NCBI GenBank assembly: GCA_025455445.1
Contig: JALOMN010000095.1
Coordinates: 1-6,477 of the forward strand
Direction of reading: 5' to 3'
DNA: 6,477 bases
From: Cyclobacteriaceae bacterium
GTDB lineage: Bacteria > Bacteroidota > Bacteroidia > Cytophagales > Cyclobacteriaceae
Part shown: piece after piece, positions 6,304 to 6,477 of the stretch
How positions within the stretch are numbered: the first letter of the stretch is position 1
Layout: each line of letters starts with the position of its first letter
Translations under genes and position numbers: made by a program
The notes under the pieces: generated by a model
Databases searched by the model: none
What the model was told of the DNA's origin: nothing
What the model saw: only the letters and a program-made list of their open reading frames with translations

Positions 6304-6477
6304 TTTACAACAACCAATCTTAACTGGTCAATTTTTTCGAAATCTTTTTTGTTAAGTGTGGCTAACGGAATGTTATGTTTAATAGCAATGGAAGCAATAA
6401 AAAGATCGGGGATTGCAATTTGCTTTCCTTTCTTTTTCAAATTTTGGTCAATCTCCGAAGCTAGTTTTGCAGCTTCA
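6300..6477 (-). CDS. PIN-domain protein, VapC-like (C-terminal part only, gene enters from window edge)
   Basis: Fifty-eight codons and a TGA stop (6302-6300) can be read; the start lies beyond the window. The fragment begins EAAKLASEID and contains IAIPDLFIASIAIKHNIPLA followed by TLNKKDFEKI, then ends LRLVVVK. This is the C-terminal half of a PIN ribonuclease domain: the Asp in PDLFIA and the Asn/Asp of TLNKKDF match the third and fourth metal-binding positions, and the hydrophobic strand LRLVVV closes the fold. PIN domains cleave RNA with Mg or Mn; most small bacterial ones are VapC toxins, often against tRNA or rRNA. The N-terminal Asp and any antitoxin gene are outside the window, so toxin activity is inferred. 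Its stop overlaps the plsC start by ATGA, which is unusual company for a toxin. Confidence 0.8.
   Translation of the reverse strand, partial: EAAKLASEIDQNLKKKGKQIAIPDLFIASIAIKHNIPLATLNKKDFEKIDQLRLVVVK

Overview
The window is a single block of bacterial chromosome in which every supportable gene is on the minus strand, so transcription runs from high to low coordinates. It suggests the phylum Bacteroidota, probably a Cytophagales- or Chitinophagales-type organism. The reasons are moderate-to-low GC, gene starts without a convincing Shine-Dalgarno sequence, one perfect match to the Bacteroidota -7 promoter element (TAnnTTTG), secreted or membrane TPR proteins, and a bacterial ComB homologue. 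The genus cannot be read from this sequence.

The layout in transcription order is as follows. (1) 6477-6300: the C-terminal end of a PIN-domain (VapC-like) protein, cut by the window edge. (2) 6303-5569: a PlsC-type 1-acylglycerol-3-phosphate acyltransferase, whose ATG overlaps the PIN stop codon as ATGA. (3) 5582-5295: gatC, overlapping the acyltransferase gene by 14 bases. (4) 5294-5231: the only sizeable spacer, 64 bases, with two small inverted repeats and a possible promoter. (5) 5230-2234: a 998-residue protein with about eleven membrane helices followed by a long TPR-like helical region, function unknown. (6) 2233-2195: a 39-base gap with a good -7 element. (7) 2194-1106: gcvT, aminomethyltransferase of the glycine cleavage system. 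(8) 1100-471: a secreted TPR protein with four C-terminal cysteines. (9) 474-1: the first 158 residues of a ComB-family 2-phosphosulfolactate phosphatase, joined to the TPR gene by another ATGA overlap and cut by the window edge.

There are probably two or three transcription units: PIN-plsC-gatC, the membrane-TPR gene (own promoter or read-through), and gcvT-TPR-comB. The recognised genes belong to separate housekeeping tasks: phospholipid synthesis, tRNA-dependent amidation, one-carbon/glycine metabolism and sulfonate metabolism. The tight overlaps suggest co-expression rather than one pathway. I saw no RNA genes, mobile elements, CRISPR arrays or convincing intrinsic terminators. No clearly new multi-gene system is evident. 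The points most worth following are the dyad over the presumed promoter of the 998-residue gene, that protein's unknown function, and the PIN gene fused in tandem to plsC.
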